Shown: positions 16,716-26,240, numbered from the stretch's first letter. The stretch: DNA of 40,010 nt from UMGS1279 sp045534095 (GCA_045534095.1 JAZSJA010000141.1:1-40010), one strand, 5' to 3'. Notes: generated by a model not told the origin, from the sequence alone. Translations and numbers: made by a program.

Positions 16716-17989
16716 TATTTTTCACCCTCCTTACTTAGGGGCATAATTTTGTAAACTGTATCTAAGGTGTATAAATTGGCCGCCTTTATAACCTCCTCAA
16801 GAGTAACCTTTTCAATAATTGAAATGTACTTTTCGGGAGAAACAGGCTGGTCGGATATTCTTAAACTATACCAATTATCCAATGCCGCTTGACTGTCATT
16901 AAGGCAGATAAGGCTGTCTTTAAGGCTACGGATGGAAAAGGCCAGATCCTCGGCGGTTAAATCACCTTTTTTAATATCCTCAAGTTGATTTAAAATCTCT
17001 GCCTCGGCACGTTCTGCGTTTTCGGGCTCAACGCCGCAGTCAACAAGCAAATAACCCTTTGAGCGGTTGGGCCTTGCGGCACAGTAGTAGCAAAGGCTAT
17101 ACTTTTCACGCACGTTTTTAAACAGTTTGGAGTAGGGGCCGCCGCCAAAAAGGTCGGCAAATACGGCTAAAAATGCGGTATCCTCATCGGTACCTACCAA
17201 ATCGGTGCAAAAGCCCATAACAAGCTTGCCCTGAGATACGTCCATCTCATCTGTGGTACGGAAAACCTCACTATTTGGCTTTTTAGGGGTTGCCACCTTA
17301 ACAGGGGTAACGGCACGATTAAATCCCTTTAATTTTTGTGCTAGTCTTTCGAAAAGACCATCGGGAAGCTTGCGACCTATAACCTGAACCACAATCTCGG
17401 CGGTGGAAATTGCATTACGCCACGCATCAAAAAGATCCTTTCCGGTTATGGCGGCAACATCCTCGGCACTACCTGTTTTAAGCTGACCAAAGGCCTCATC
17501 CTTATACATCTCCTGAAGGGTTCGGCTTATGGCATAGGAGCGTTTATCGTTAATAATTCCGGCAATTTTTTCAAGAGTTAATCGACGCTCCCTTTCAACG
17601 TCGGCATCAAAAAAGCTATCATTTTCTACCGACGGCTCAAAAAGCATGGAGAAGAGCAAATCACAGGCCTGCTCGGCAACGGCAACGCCCTTTGGAACAA
17701 ACTCATCCTCAATACAAAAGGAGAAGAATTTAAGGAGCTGTGTATCGCCGATTTTATCTGAAACGCCGCCAACGTCGGCACCATACAACTCGGCAAGTCG
17801 TAAATTAAGTGCACTGAAATCGGGGTAGGCCTTGCAACAAGAGGAAAGGACGTAGGGAAGAAGTGCGTTAACTGCCACCGTTTCCTTTTTTAAGGGAAGG
17901 TATAAATTTATGGAGATATGGGTTGTAGAAAAGCGGTTGTTTTCTATAAAAAGACCTTTAACTCCATCGGCAATATTCGTATATTTCAT
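16715..17989 (-). CDS. yfmF: M16-family inactive partner, YfmF type
   Basis: A 424-residue M16-like protein lacking the HXXEH zinc motif in its N-terminal domain. It keeps the family fold, for example FGGGPYSKLFKNVREKYSLCYY, a substrate-binding Arg/Tyr segment typical of the inactive half. It probably pairs with the YfmH homologue, as in two-chain M16 peptidases. I choose the ATG at 17989, preceded by AGGTGA at 5-base spacing; a GTG at 17998 is possible. It is the first gene of a five-gene operon behind a good promoter at 18035-18063. Confidence 0.86.
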   Translation of the reverse strand: MKYTNIADGVKGLFIENNRFSTTHISINLYLPLKKETVAVNALLPYVLSSCCKAYPDFSALNLRLAELYGADVGGVSDKIGDTQLLKFFSFCIEDEFVPKGVAVAEQACDLLFSMLFEPSVENDSFFDADVERERRLTLEKIAGIINDKRSYAISRTLQEMYKDEAFGQLKTGSAEDVAAITGKDLFDAWRNAISTAEIVVQVIGRKLPDGLFERLAQKLKGFNRAVTPVKVATPKKPNSEVFRTTDEMDVSQGKLVMGFCTDLVGTDEDTAFLAVFADLFGGGPYSKLFKNVREKYSLCYYCAARPNRSKGYLLVDCGVEPENAERAEAEILNQLEDIKKGDLTAEDLAFSIRSLKDSLICLNDSQAALDNWYSLRISDQPVSPEKYISIIEKVTLEEVIKAANLYTLDTVYKIMPLSKEGEK

Positions 17990-18034
17990 AAAAATCACCT
18001 AACCATAAGAAGTATCAAATAATTATTCTATTAT

Positions 18035-18063
18035 ATTATAACATATAATACAGATTTCTCCAA
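18035..18063 (-). promoter_or_regulatory. Promoter of the yfmF-yfmH-lgt-folD operon
   Basis: On the minus strand TTGGAG (18058-18063) and a perfect TATAAT (18035-18040) are 17 bases apart. It lies directly beside the repeat block that begins near 18090. Confidence 0.65.
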
Positions 18064-18089
18064 CAATTATTTTAAAATTTTTTTATTTT

Positions 18090-18735
18090 TATTACGAATA
18101 AGCTTTGTAGAAGCGGCGTAGTATATACCCCGCGTCCACATCAACAGCGGTTTTAAGGCAAATTTATTCCGAATAAGTTTAGTTTATCGCCAAAGCCCCG
18201 TTCCGCGTCCACATCAATATCGGTTTTAAGGCGATTTTATTACGAATAAGCTTTGTAGAAGCGGCGTAGTATATACCCCGCGTCCACATCAATAGCGGTT
18301 TTAAGGCAATTTTATTACGAATAAGTTTAGTTTATCCCCAAAGCCCCGTTCCGCGTCCATAAGGTCACAGATAAATTGTAGTTTGAAGGTGTAAATTTTG
18401 GGGGGAAAATGAATCCCACCACCGCAAGCGGTCCCCCTCCCTTTAACAAGGGAGGCAAATTTTCCAAATACCCAAAATGAGTGTAACCTTGCATAAATAG
18501 CGAATTTTATTAGTATGCACAAAATGATAAATTTGCTGTAACCAAAGCGCCCCTTGTTAAAGGGGAGAGGGCCAACGAATGTTGGCGAGGGGATTCCGTC
18601 CCCCCGATAAACTACAATTTATCTGTAACTATATGACCGCGGAACGAAATTTAGCCGTTTGTACAAAACCTATTCGGAATAAACAGCCTAAGGCTGCAAA
18701 CTACAATTTATCAAATGAATGCTCCGGCTAGCGTA
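18090..18735. repeat. Repeat block: tandem units around a MITE-like core
   Basis: No gene is evident. Four tandem units start with GAATAAG at 18096, 18171, 18244 and 18319 (periods 75, 73, 75). They alternate between type A (containing CTTTGTAGAAGCGGCG) and type B (containing TTTAGTTTATC and AAAGCCCCGTTCC), and each joins through CCGCGTCCACATCAA. The fourth unit is cut short at 18357 by the inverted-repeat element at 18359-18637. After that element a copy of the same family continues in opposite orientation (about 18636-18688). The two composite blocks in this window (here and 9165-9584) share this plan. Confidence 0.8.
18359..18637. mobile_element. MITE-like non-coding element with terminal inverted repeats
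   Basis: ACAGATAAATTGTAGTTT (18367-18384) and its exact reverse complement (18609-18626) flank the element. The next inner parts also match in inverted form (a GGGGGG run, then GAATCCC, then a hairpin of CCTTTAACAAGGG type on each side). No transposase or open frame is present. It interrupts a tandem repeat unit. An insertion event is inferred; target-site duplication could not be defined. Confidence 0.6.
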
Positions 18736-18742
18736 TAAAAAA

Positions 18743-18767
18743 GGCGGTGTGCCGAAAGCACACCGCC
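18743..18767 (-). terminator. Terminator of the secreted modular protein gene
   Basis: GGCGGTGTGC pairs perfectly with GCACACCGCC around CGAAA; on the minus strand TTTTTT follows. Confidence 0.9.
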
Positions 18768-18807
18768 CATTAAAACTCATAGCTTTAATGTGTTTTATTA
18801 AATTTTA

Positions 18808-21800
18808 TTATTTTGCAAGCCATTCATTGTAAGCATCCATGATGCTGCCTGCTAAAAGAACGTTATTTACATAAGTCTTATCGCTAGCGTTGGTTCCTTC
18901 AAGAACAGCCTTTGCAACTGCAAATACGCTGGCAGTTCTGGTAGTACCGTAACGAACGTAGGTAGCACCCTCTGCATTGCGGAAGATAGCATAAGGACGA
19001 ACTGCACAATCTGCACCGTATTGGTTGGTAGGAATGTTGTAAAGTGCGGCAGTATAGGTAACGTTACCGTTATCATCTACAGCAAACTGAATGTTTGTGC
19101 CGTTGTCTTTATTGTAAGCAACACCCTTCTTAACTTCGTAAGAAGTAGCATCTAAAATAGGATCTGCTGCATGACCTTTAAGGCTATCAGCAAGTGCTAC
19201 AACAGTACCGTACTCAACAAGCTCATAACCATCTTCCTGAGCGTTTGCGATAACGTCATTGCCAATGGTGAACTTGTAGCGGAGTGCCTGACCAAAGGTG
19301 CTTTCACTAGCCTTACGGATAGAAACACCGGGATGAGAAATCATAGCGTCACCTGCGGGAGCAGTGCCTTCTACAACCTCTTCTACTACAAAGTCAGAAA
19401 TAATAGCTGCCTGACTATTATTAGCACCCTTTAAACCGAAGTAGATGAAGAAGTAATAATCTGCATCATCGGTAGTAGTAAAGGTACCTGTACAGGTATT
19501 CCAGTTAGTTAATACAGCATCCTCAGTTGTACCAAAACCGTTAGGATTATCATAACCGTTAAGCAAGTTGGAATAACCCTCGTTAGGAGTGTAGGTAGGT
19601 CTGAAGTCTATTCCAGCGCCTTCGCCATAATGCTCGTAGTTACATGCTGCATCCCAATCGGCAGAACCGTCTTCCTTAACAGGATGTGCATTATTACCTG
19701 AATTTACAGAGAATACTGCGGGGCTACCTGCATAAGCAAGACCGTTAGCATTTTCAACTGCCTTCCAGTTGTAGGAGAACTCATAGGTAGTGCCGGGTTT
19801 AAGATCCTCTAAAACTGTGCTGATGTTCTGGCTCATTGCATTGTTAACCAAATAAGCATAGCCACCATCTTTAGTATCTTCGCTGTCGCTAACTCTTGCC
19901 CAGCGTTCACCGTGCCAATCATATTTAGTGCCGGTGTAGGTGATTTCAGGTTTTGTTTTAAGAACAAAGCTGGAGAAATCTACAGACTGGTTGTTGTTAG
20001 AGTTATGTAGTTCCTTACCATCCACTGTTTCATAACCACTATCCCAACCATTTGGATTAGCAAGTTTATCGGAATGATTAGCTCTTATTTCTTCAGCTTC
20101 TGCCCTAGATAATTTATCGTGTCCAAGACCTATTGAAATTGCATACTCACCTGATTCGGTAGGAGTAAAGGTAGTTGTGGTGTTCTGCCATGTGCAGGTG
20201 TTTGCGATTTCCTGAGAGGAATAACCGTTACCGGTTTCAATATCGCTATCAAGTTGGCCTGAATAAGGCACACCATTCACCGGCTTATTCAAAATATCAT
20301 TATCAGGAGTTAAGATTTTTTGTACTTTGATTGAAGTAACAAATTCTTTATTAGAAACGTTTTCTACAGGTTTCCAATCAAAAGAAAGGGTATATTCTTT
20401 ACCGGCTTCAAGATTCACTTTAGTTATAAGGCTCTGGTGAGGAGCTCTTTCTGCTCTGATACCATTACCGCCGTAACGGGATTCACACTCTGCAACAGAA
20501 CCCCAATCTCTGGTTACAAAGTTGCTTGTAGTGTAATTTGCCATAAGGTTTGTGCCGTAGGCAGTGAATTTACCAACGAGGTTCATATCACCTGCAACGG
20601 TTGTGGTATAAACAGTATCTTCAGAAAGAAGCTCGTCACCATTATACCAACCAAGGAATCTTTCAAAAGTTTCAGGTTTTGCAGTAAAGGTTACCTCACT
20701 GCCTTCTTCCATTAAACCTGTTTTAGATGCCTTAGCAAAACCGTTGCCTTCGCTGGTAGCTGCAACGTTATACATTGCACCACGCTCATAAAGCTCAAGG
20801 TCGCAAAGAACGGTAGCACCATACTGTGCCATACCATTCAAATTCCAACTTTGTTTATAAACGTAATTAGCTCTGTTTGCTTTAAGTGTAATTACATAAT
20901 CGCCATCATTGGGAACCTTGAACATAAGTGAGGTTTTCTCACTATACTCATCCGGTAGAACTACCGTTGTGGGCTCGATCAAACATTCATCTACTGTGAA
21001 TAGATTCTCTTCATGTTTAATTTCATCAAAGTAAAATTTAAATAAGAATCTGCTGATAAATGAGAACTCATAAGTTTTATCGGCTTTAAGGTTTGGAGCT
21101 TTAATGTAGAAATAAGCATAGGTTTCTTTATATTCATCGGTGGTGTGTGTAGTATCGCCGCCTACTTTACCATCACCAAAACCAAATGCCCAGCCGTAAC
21201 CGCCATCGTAAGAAATGTCAATATTATCGTTCCAAGAGCCGCCCCAAGCATCAGCGTTACCTACTCTGTCATCAACGTTGGTAGTAGTAGTCCAAGAGAA
21301 GTTGCCATTACGATAAGCAACGTCATCTAACATATTTCCGGGTTTTGATGCTCCGGTTCCGGTGTGCTCAAAATCTGCAAGATAGCAGGAGTTACCGGTT
21401 GCTGTATTACCACCAAATTCAATAATTACGTGGTAGGTTTCTGCACCTGTAGAAGGGAATTTAGCGGTAGCAGTCTGCCAAGTAGCGCTTGCATCTGCAC
21501 CAACTGTTCTCGCGGTTTGTATACCATCGGGGTTAGCAGATAATCTTCCGGGTACATACTGAGCATAATAAGTAACTCCATCTATATTACCCTCATACCA
21601 ACCGTTACCTGTGGCATCATCTTTACTATGGAAATCGCCGCCAACGGTGTCGGGATAAACACAAATACCTGTTACAGTTATACCGTTTCCGGAATAATAT
21701 TTAAAGGATATTTCATTCACTTTGAAATCTTTTGCAGGAATGGTGGTAAAAACTCTATGAGAAATACAAGAAGTTACGTACATCTCACTAGTGATTCCAT

Positions 21801-22641
21801 CAATAGTAACGGGAGCGTAATCAGGATTTACTTTAGTCCATTTATAAGAATCCCAGTTACCGGGGCGCTGATCTTCAAGGGGAATATAATCGGGATCCAT
21901 AAGGCTAAAATCAGCAAGGTATAATTCCTGATCGGTAATAGCACCGCCCTGAGTACTAAAACCAACAATAATAATGTAATTGGTGTACTCAGTAGTGGTG
22001 AATTTAGCGGTTGAAGAACGCCAAACATCATTCATTATCTGCTCATGATACTCAAAATTAACTAAGTCAGTACCATAATCGCCGCCATAAATAGCAGGAA
22101 GATAACCATTGTATCTAACGCCTTCGTTGGGCTCGCCTGTAGGCATAATACCCTCGTACCAAACGCACTTGTTGAAATTTGCCATTTCTTCTTCGGTAGC
22201 AGCGTTATAATCGGTTTTATTAGCGTCTTTACCATCGTCAAACTCTATATATACGTTAGTGTCGTATACGTTTACGCCATCCTCAACGGGGTAAACGTCT
22301 ACCAATACAGGTGAAGACATACCGCCATCTACGTTTTTAGAATACCAAGAAAAATCAAAACTGTACTCAGTATTAGGTAATAAGGTAGCAGTAGTGAAAA
22401 TGCTCTGGCTTCCGGGGAACTTAACAAGAATATCACTTGTATCGTCACCCTTTGCGATGGAATTATTATCGGTGATGGTACTCCATCTCCATTTGCCAAA
22501 GTCTTTGACAGTATGATTTGCCAAAACGTTGGTGTCTGCTTTGCCTGCTACAACTTCTTCTGCAGATGCAGTAGTTGCCATTACAGGCAAACTGCTGAGA
22601 ATCATAAGCAAAGCAAGCAAAATGCTTAAACTTTTTTTCAT
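18808..22641 (-). CDS. Large secreted modular protein with carbohydrate-binding-like modules
   Basis: A 1277-residue exported protein of unknown function. The signal peptide is residues 1-27 (ending TTASA). I see five beta-sandwich-like modules, roughly at 30-255, 256-435, 436-625, 705-900 and 901-1080. Most repeat a plan of a Pro/Thr-Tyr-Glu-Phe-Ser-Phe strand (such as PNTEYSFDFSW, ADKTYEFSF, PGTTYEFSYNW), then a Thr-rich strand before a Tyr-Ile-Ile-Gly segment, then an Asp-Phe end. A short repeat-type domain (about 627-703, with FERFLGWYNGDELLSEDTVY) separates the third and fourth. A C-terminal domain of about 190 residues begins DAMISHPGVSIRKA. No catalytic site, LPXTG signal, dockerin or transmembrane tail is seen. 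AGGAGG precedes the ATG. The divergent AraC gene carries a similar module, so it may control this gene. Binding of a polysaccharide is inference. Confidence 0.8.
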   Translation of the reverse strand: MKKSLSILLALLMILSSLPVMATTASAEEVVAGKADTNVLANHTVKDFGKWRWSTITDNNSIAKGDDTSDILVKFPGSQSIFTTATLLPNTEYSFDFSWYSKNVDGGMSSPVLVDVYPVEDGVNVYDTNVYIEFDDGKDANKTDYNAATEEEMANFNKCVWYEGIMPTGEPNEGVRYNGYLPAIYGGDYGTDLVNFEYHEQIMNDVWRSSTAKFTTTEYTNYIIIVGFSTQGGAITDQELYLADFSLMDPDYIPLEDQRPGNWDSYKWTKVNPDYAPVTIDGITSEMYVTSCISHRVFTTIPAKDFKVNEISFKYYSGNGITVTGICVYPDTVGGDFHSKDDATGNGWYEGNIDGVTYYAQYVPGRLSANPDGIQTARTVGADASATWQTATAKFPSTGAETYHVIIEFGGNTATGNSCYLADFEHTGTGASKPGNMLDDVAYRNGNFSWTTTTNVDDRVGNADAWGGSWNDNIDISYDGGYGWAFGFGDGKVGGDTTHTTDEYKETYAYFYIKAPNLKADKTYEFSFISRFLFKFYFDEIKHEENLFTVDECLIEPTTVVLPDEYSEKTSLMFKVPNDGDYVITLKANRANYVYKQSWNLNGMAQYGATVLCDLELYERGAMYNVAATSEGNGFAKASKTGLMEEGSEVTFTAKPETFERFLGWYNGDELLSEDTVYTTTVAGDMNLVGKFTAYGTNLMANYTTSNFVTRDWGSVAECESRYGGNGIRAERAPHQSLITKVNLEAGKEYTLSFDWKPVENVSNKEFVTSIKVQKILTPDNDILNKPVNGVPYSGQLDSDIETGNGYSSQEIANTCTWQNTTTTFTPTESGEYAISIGLGHDKLSRAEAEEIRANHSDKLANPNGWDSGYETVDGKELHNSNNNQSVDFSSFVLKTKPEITYTGTKYDWHGERWARVSDSEDTKDGGYAYLVNNAMSQNISTVLEDLKPGTTYEFSYNWKAVENANGLAYAGSPAVFSVNSGNNAHPVKEDGSADWDAACNYEHYGEGAGIDFRPTYTPNEGYSNLLNGYDNPNGFGTTEDAVLTNWNTCTGTFTTTDDADYYFFIYFGLKGANNSQAAIISDFVVEEVVEGTAPAGDAMISHPGVSIRKASESTFGQALRYKFTIGNDVIANAQEDGYELVEYGTVVALADSLKGHAADPILDATSYEVKKGVAYNKDNGTNIQFAVDDNGNVTYTAALYNIPTNQYGADCAVRPYAIFRNAEGATYVRYGTTRTASVFAVAKAVLEGTNASDKTYVNNVLLAGSIMDAYNEWLAK

Positions 22642-22702
22642 AAAATTTCCTCCTAAATATAATTTATCGGCAAAAAATCTCCCGATACTTTCACCTAGAC
22701 TA

Positions 22703-22728
22703 AGTATACTAAAATGTTTTTTACATTT
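22703..22728 (-). promoter_or_regulatory. Promoter -10 and adjacent operator-like inverted repeat of the secreted protein gene
   Basis: On the minus strand TATACT lies near 22703-22710 without a recognisable -35 at 17 bases. AAATGT and ACATTT (22712-22717 and 22723-22728) form a symmetric inverted repeat in the spacer. A promoter lacking a -35 box beside a palindrome suggests control by the divergent AraC regulator, but this is inference. Confidence 0.4.
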
Positions 22729-22962
22729 CCTTTTGTTTTTTATGCCACATATACATTATTTTGCGATGTTTATATTTTTGTATAAAAGTAAACAAAAATA
22801 AGGGCTACTTTTTAGTAATATTCACAAACACTATTGTCTCCCTTTGTTAATAGGAGCATTTTTAATACAATATATTAAGCTAAACATAATACGTATACCG
22901 AAAACGGCGTAAATGCATCTTTCATTTTTTGCGAATAATCTACAATTTCTTTCGATATAGAC

Positions 22963-22991
22963 TTGCCTTTTTAAAAAAATGGTGTTATAAT
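22963..22991 (+). promoter_or_regulatory. Promoter of the AraC regulator gene
   Basis: TTGCCT (22963-22968), a 17-base spacer and a perfect TATAAT (22986-22991). The -10 box contains the alternative ATG at 22990, which excludes that ATG as a start. Confidence 0.7.
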
Positions 22992-23019
22992 GACTAAAAT
23001 ATTTGTGTTGGAGGATACC

Positions 23020-24336
23020 ATGTCTGATAATACTGTTTTCTTTCATGAGGAAATGATTCCCGAAAACGTTCCCATCGCACATTACAGAAAAAACATAGAT
23101 AGCGGACCCTTGCATTGGCATAATTATATAGAAATTGAAATTGTTATGGGCGGTAGTGCCGACCACGTAATGAACGGCATTGAATCCACCATAAAAAAAG
23201 GTCACGTTTCAGTCCTAAGAATAAACGATTACCATTCCATTAAAAACACCAAAGATTTAGATATTTTTAACCTTTCTATAAAAGATACCTTTATTTCCGA
23301 ATCAACTTTAACCACTCTTAACGCAGTGCAAACAAATCTTTCCTTTGATTTGGATTCAGACACCTTTAATACCATAGTATTTTTATGCGAAGCGATAATA
23401 AAAGAAAATGCATACCTAAACAAAAGCGAAAAATATATGAAAAATCTTTTAGACTGTGTATTTATTTTGTTGCTACGCCAAGAATCTACCAGTGTTAAAC
23501 CCATTAAAAAGCAATATAACGATCAACTTAACGCTGCAGTTAACTACCTGCACAGTCATTTTCGTGAAAATCCCAGTCTTAACACCATTGCCGAATTTGC
23601 ACACTATTCCCCCACCCATTTCAGCCACGTTTTTCACAAAAAGATTGGTAGATCCTACAACGATTACCTCAATGACCTTAAAGTCTCCTACGCCAAGCTG
23701 CTTCTTACCAACTCAAATTTAAAAATTATTGATGCAGGTTACCAAAGCGGTTTTAACTCCTACAACAATTTTTATTCTACCTTTAAGCATTACACAGGGT
23801 TATCCCCTGCCGATTATAAAAAGAAAAAATCAATAACCCAAACCTCAGGGGGACATAGCTGGCGATTTAGATTAAGCGAGACCAATATTGAAACAAACCC
23901 CGCCTACGTTTACATTAAAACAGATGTCTTGGAGCCTGAAACCGAATATATTTTTTCTTACTATTATTCTTACGATTACATTATTGCTTTTGACCGAATA
24001 CAAAACTCGGTTACAAAACAAAGCATAAAAATCATCTCACAAAACACCACCGAGTTAAGAGATAAAAAGCGAACAAATCGAGTAGAAATATCCTTTAAAA
24101 CCAAATCCAAAGCTCCTTACTGCATAACCCTGAAAATGGGTAAAGGTCTTAACAACGCAAACTGTAAACATCGATATACCGCACTGAGCGATTTAGCCCT
24201 TTTAAAAGCCAACGATACCAAAGACGGTTTTAACCCCGCCTCAGAATACACCCACGCAAACGGTGCTGTTACCTGGAGCGATAACAGCGAAGCCTATGAC
24301 CCCCATATAGATGCCAAAGGGTTGAAATTTGATTAA
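23020..24336 (+). CDS. AraC-family regulator with an extra C-terminal carbohydrate-binding-like module
   Basis: A 438-residue regulator. Residues about 15-110 form a cupin-like sensor (HWHNYIEIE, with H32, H34 and E38). The double helix-turn-helix lies at 170-270, with LNTIAEFAHYSPTHFSHVFHK and the second helix AGYQSGFNSYNNFYSTFKHY followed by TGLSPADYKKKK. Typical AraC proteins end there. This one has about 160 more residues with a VLEPETEYIFSYYY strand, VEISFKTKSKAPYCITLKMG and SDLALLK, the same order as in the modules of the secreted protein across the divergent gap. The ATG at 23020 is preceded by GGAGG at 5-base spacing. It ends before a hairpin shared with pckG. Confidence 0.85.
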   Translation: MSDNTVFFHEEMIPENVPIAHYRKNIDSGPLHWHNYIEIEIVMGGSADHVMNGIESTIKKGHVSVLRINDYHSIKNTKDLDIFNLSIKDTFISESTLTTLNAVQTNLSFDLDSDTFNTIVFLCEAIIKENAYLNKSEKYMKNLLDCVFILLLRQESTSVKPIKKQYNDQLNAAVNYLHSHFRENPSLNTIAEFAHYSPTHFSHVFHKKIGRSYNDYLNDLKVSYAKLLLTNSNLKIIDAGYQSGFNSYNNFYSTFKHYTGLSPADYKKKKSITQTSGGHSWRFRLSETNIETNPAYVYIKTDVLEPETEYIFSYYYSYDYIIAFDRIQNSVTKQSIKIISQNTTELRDKKRTNRVEISFKTKSKAPYCITLKMGKGLNNANCKHRYTALSDLALLKANDTKDGFNPASEYTHANGAVTWSDNSEAYDPHIDAKGLKFD

Positions 24337-24361
24337 AACACTTAATATTAAGTTAAAAACA

Positions 24362-24391
24362 GCCGCCCGATTCCTTTGTGAATCGGACGGC
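24362..24391 (-). terminator. Terminator of pckG
   Basis: GCCGCCCGATTC pairs with GAATCGGACGGC (one mismatch) around a 6-base loop; on the minus strand TGTTTTT follows. It may also stop the convergent AraC transcript. Confidence 0.75.
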
Positions 24392-24418
24392 GATTATTTA
24401 TATTTTCAATTTCAAATC

Positions 24419-26182
24419 TTATTTAAGGTTTGCTTTAAGAGTGTTAAGCTGATTAACAAGCTCTTCGGGGAGTCTGTCGCCGAATTTCTTGTAATGCTCT
24501 TCAATCTCATCAGCCTCTTTAGCCCAAGTAGCTTTATCAACCTCAAGAATTGATTTTAAGGTTTCAATATCAAAATCAAGATCGGTAAGGTCAATATCCT
24601 CAGCATTGGGAACAAAACCGATAGGAGTTTCAACTGCATCTACCTTGCCCTCGCAACGGTCGATAATCCAGTTAAGAACACGCATATTGTCACCGAAACC
24701 GGGCCAGATGAATTTGCCGTCATCATCAAGACGGAACCAGTTAACGTTAAAGATTTTGGGAGCCTTGTCGCCAAGCTTTTTGCCCATCTCTAACCAATGA
24801 CGGAAGTAGTCGCCCATATGGTAACCACCGAAAGGAAGCATAGCCATAGGATCGCGGCGAACAACACCAACTGCACCGGAAGCAGCTGCGGTAGTTTCAG
24901 AAGCCATTGCAGAACCTACGAATACACCGTTCTCCCAGCTCTTTGATTGATATACGAGGGGAGCAGTTTTTGCACGACGGCCACCAAAGATGATAGCAGA
25001 AATGGGAACACCACTCTGGCTTTCAAACTCGGAAGAAATGCAGGGGCAGTTAACAGCAGGAGCGGTAAAGCGGCTGTTGGGATGTGCACCCTTCTCTTCA
25101 GAAGTTTTGCCGTTCCAGGGGTTGCCCTTCCACTCAATAGCGTTCTCGGGAGGATTTTTATCTAAACCTTCCCACCAAACGGTGTTATTATCTAAATTGT
25201 GAGCAACGTTGGTAAAGATAGTGCCCTTCTTGGTAGAAGCAAGAGCATTGTAGTTAGATTTCTCATTGGTACCGGGAGCAACACCAAAGAAGCCGTTTTC
25301 GGGATTAATAGCCCAAAGTCTGCCATCTTCGCCTATTCTCATCCAGGAGATATCATCACCAACAGTCCATACCTTGTAGCCCTTATCACGGAGATACTTG
25401 GGAGGAATCATCATAGCGAGGTTGGTTTTACCGCAAGCAGATGGGAATGCAGCTGCTACATATTTAACCTCACCCTGGGGATTTGCAATACCAAGGATAA
25501 GCATATGCTCAGCCATCCAGCCCTCTTTCCAACCCTGGTAAGAAGCAATACGAAGAGCGAAGCATTTTTTACCTAAAAGAACGTTTCCGCCGTAACCGGA
25601 GTTAACAGAGATAATGGTGTTATCCTCAGGGAACTGGCAGATGTATCTCTTCTCTTCATCAATATCGCAACGGCAATGTAAACCACGAACCCAGTCATTG
25701 CTGTCGCCAAGAGCGGTCCAAACCTCGTTAGATACACGAGTCATAATAACCATGTTAAGAACAACGTAGATAGAATCGGTAAGCTCAACACCGATTTTTG
25801 CTAAAGGAGAACCGATAGGTCCCATAGAGAAAGGAATTACGTACATTGTACGACCCTTGTAGCTGTCTCTAGCAATATCATAAAGCATTTTGTATGCTTT
25901 TTCGGGATCCATCCAGTTATTGGTAGGACCTGCGTTTTCTTCAGTTTTTGCACAGATAAAGGTTCTGCCTTCTACACGGGCAACGTCGTTAACCTTGGTT
26001 CTGTGGAGGTAGCAATCAGGTAAAAGCTCCTCGTTAAGTTTTTCAAGCTCGCCAATAGCAACTGCCTCGGCACGAAGCTTTTCGATTTGTTCTTCACTGC
26101 CGTCAATGAAAACTACATTGTCAGGATTAACAAGAGCTTTCATCTCGTCAATCCAGGCAAGAACGGTTTTGTTGGTTGTCAT
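24419..26182 (-). CDS. pckG: Phosphoenolpyruvate carboxykinase (GTP)
   Basis: A 587-residue GTP-dependent PEP carboxykinase, interconverting oxaloacetate and PEP with GTP. In fermenting anaerobes it often runs toward oxaloacetate. The kinase-1a motif is AAFPSACGKTNLAMM, followed by the metal/GTP region (GDDISWMRIGEDGRLWAINPE). FGGRRAKTAPLVYQS and the length also mark the GTP type rather than the shorter ATP type. The ATG at 26182 is preceded by GGAG. It is monocistronic: its own promoter lies upstream and a terminator follows. Confidence 0.97.
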   Translation of the reverse strand: MTTNKTVLAWIDEMKALVNPDNVVFIDGSEEQIEKLRAEAVAIGELEKLNEELLPDCYLHRTKVNDVARVEGRTFICAKTEENAGPTNNWMDPEKAYKMLYDIARDSYKGRTMYVIPFSMGPIGSPLAKIGVELTDSIYVVLNMVIMTRVSNEVWTALGDSNDWVRGLHCRCDIDEEKRYICQFPEDNTIISVNSGYGGNVLLGKKCFALRIASYQGWKEGWMAEHMLILGIANPQGEVKYVAAAFPSACGKTNLAMMIPPKYLRDKGYKVWTVGDDISWMRIGEDGRLWAINPENGFFGVAPGTNEKSNYNALASTKKGTIFTNVAHNLDNNTVWWEGLDKNPPENAIEWKGNPWNGKTSEEKGAHPNSRFTAPAVNCPCISSEFESQSGVPISAIIFGGRRAKTAPLVYQSKSWENGVFVGSAMASETTAAASGAVGVVRRDPMAMLPFGGYHMGDYFRHWLEMGKKLGDKAPKIFNVNWFRLDDDGKFIWPGFGDNMRVLNWIIDRCEGKVDAVETPIGFVPNAEDIDLTDLDFDIETLKSILEVDKATWAKEADEIEEHYKKFGDRLPEELVNQLNTLKANLK

Positions 26183-26240
26183 AATTAGCACTCCTTTTAA
26201 AATTAAGATCTGAAATAAAATTCAAATTTCACCGCATATC

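Noticed and set aside
18096..18357. Possible CRISPR array
   Set aside because: Units are contiguous 73-75-base repeats with no unique spacers, and no cas genes are near.
18301..18522. 73-residue minus-strand open frame
   Set aside because: It crosses the repeat/MITE boundary and has no credible start.
22990..23019. Earlier start for the AraC gene
   Set aside because: That ATG lies inside the TATAAT box; GGAGG supports 23020.
22831..23205. 124-residue minus-strand open frame
   Set aside because: It overlaps the promoter and start of the AraC gene in antisense and lacks a ribosome site.
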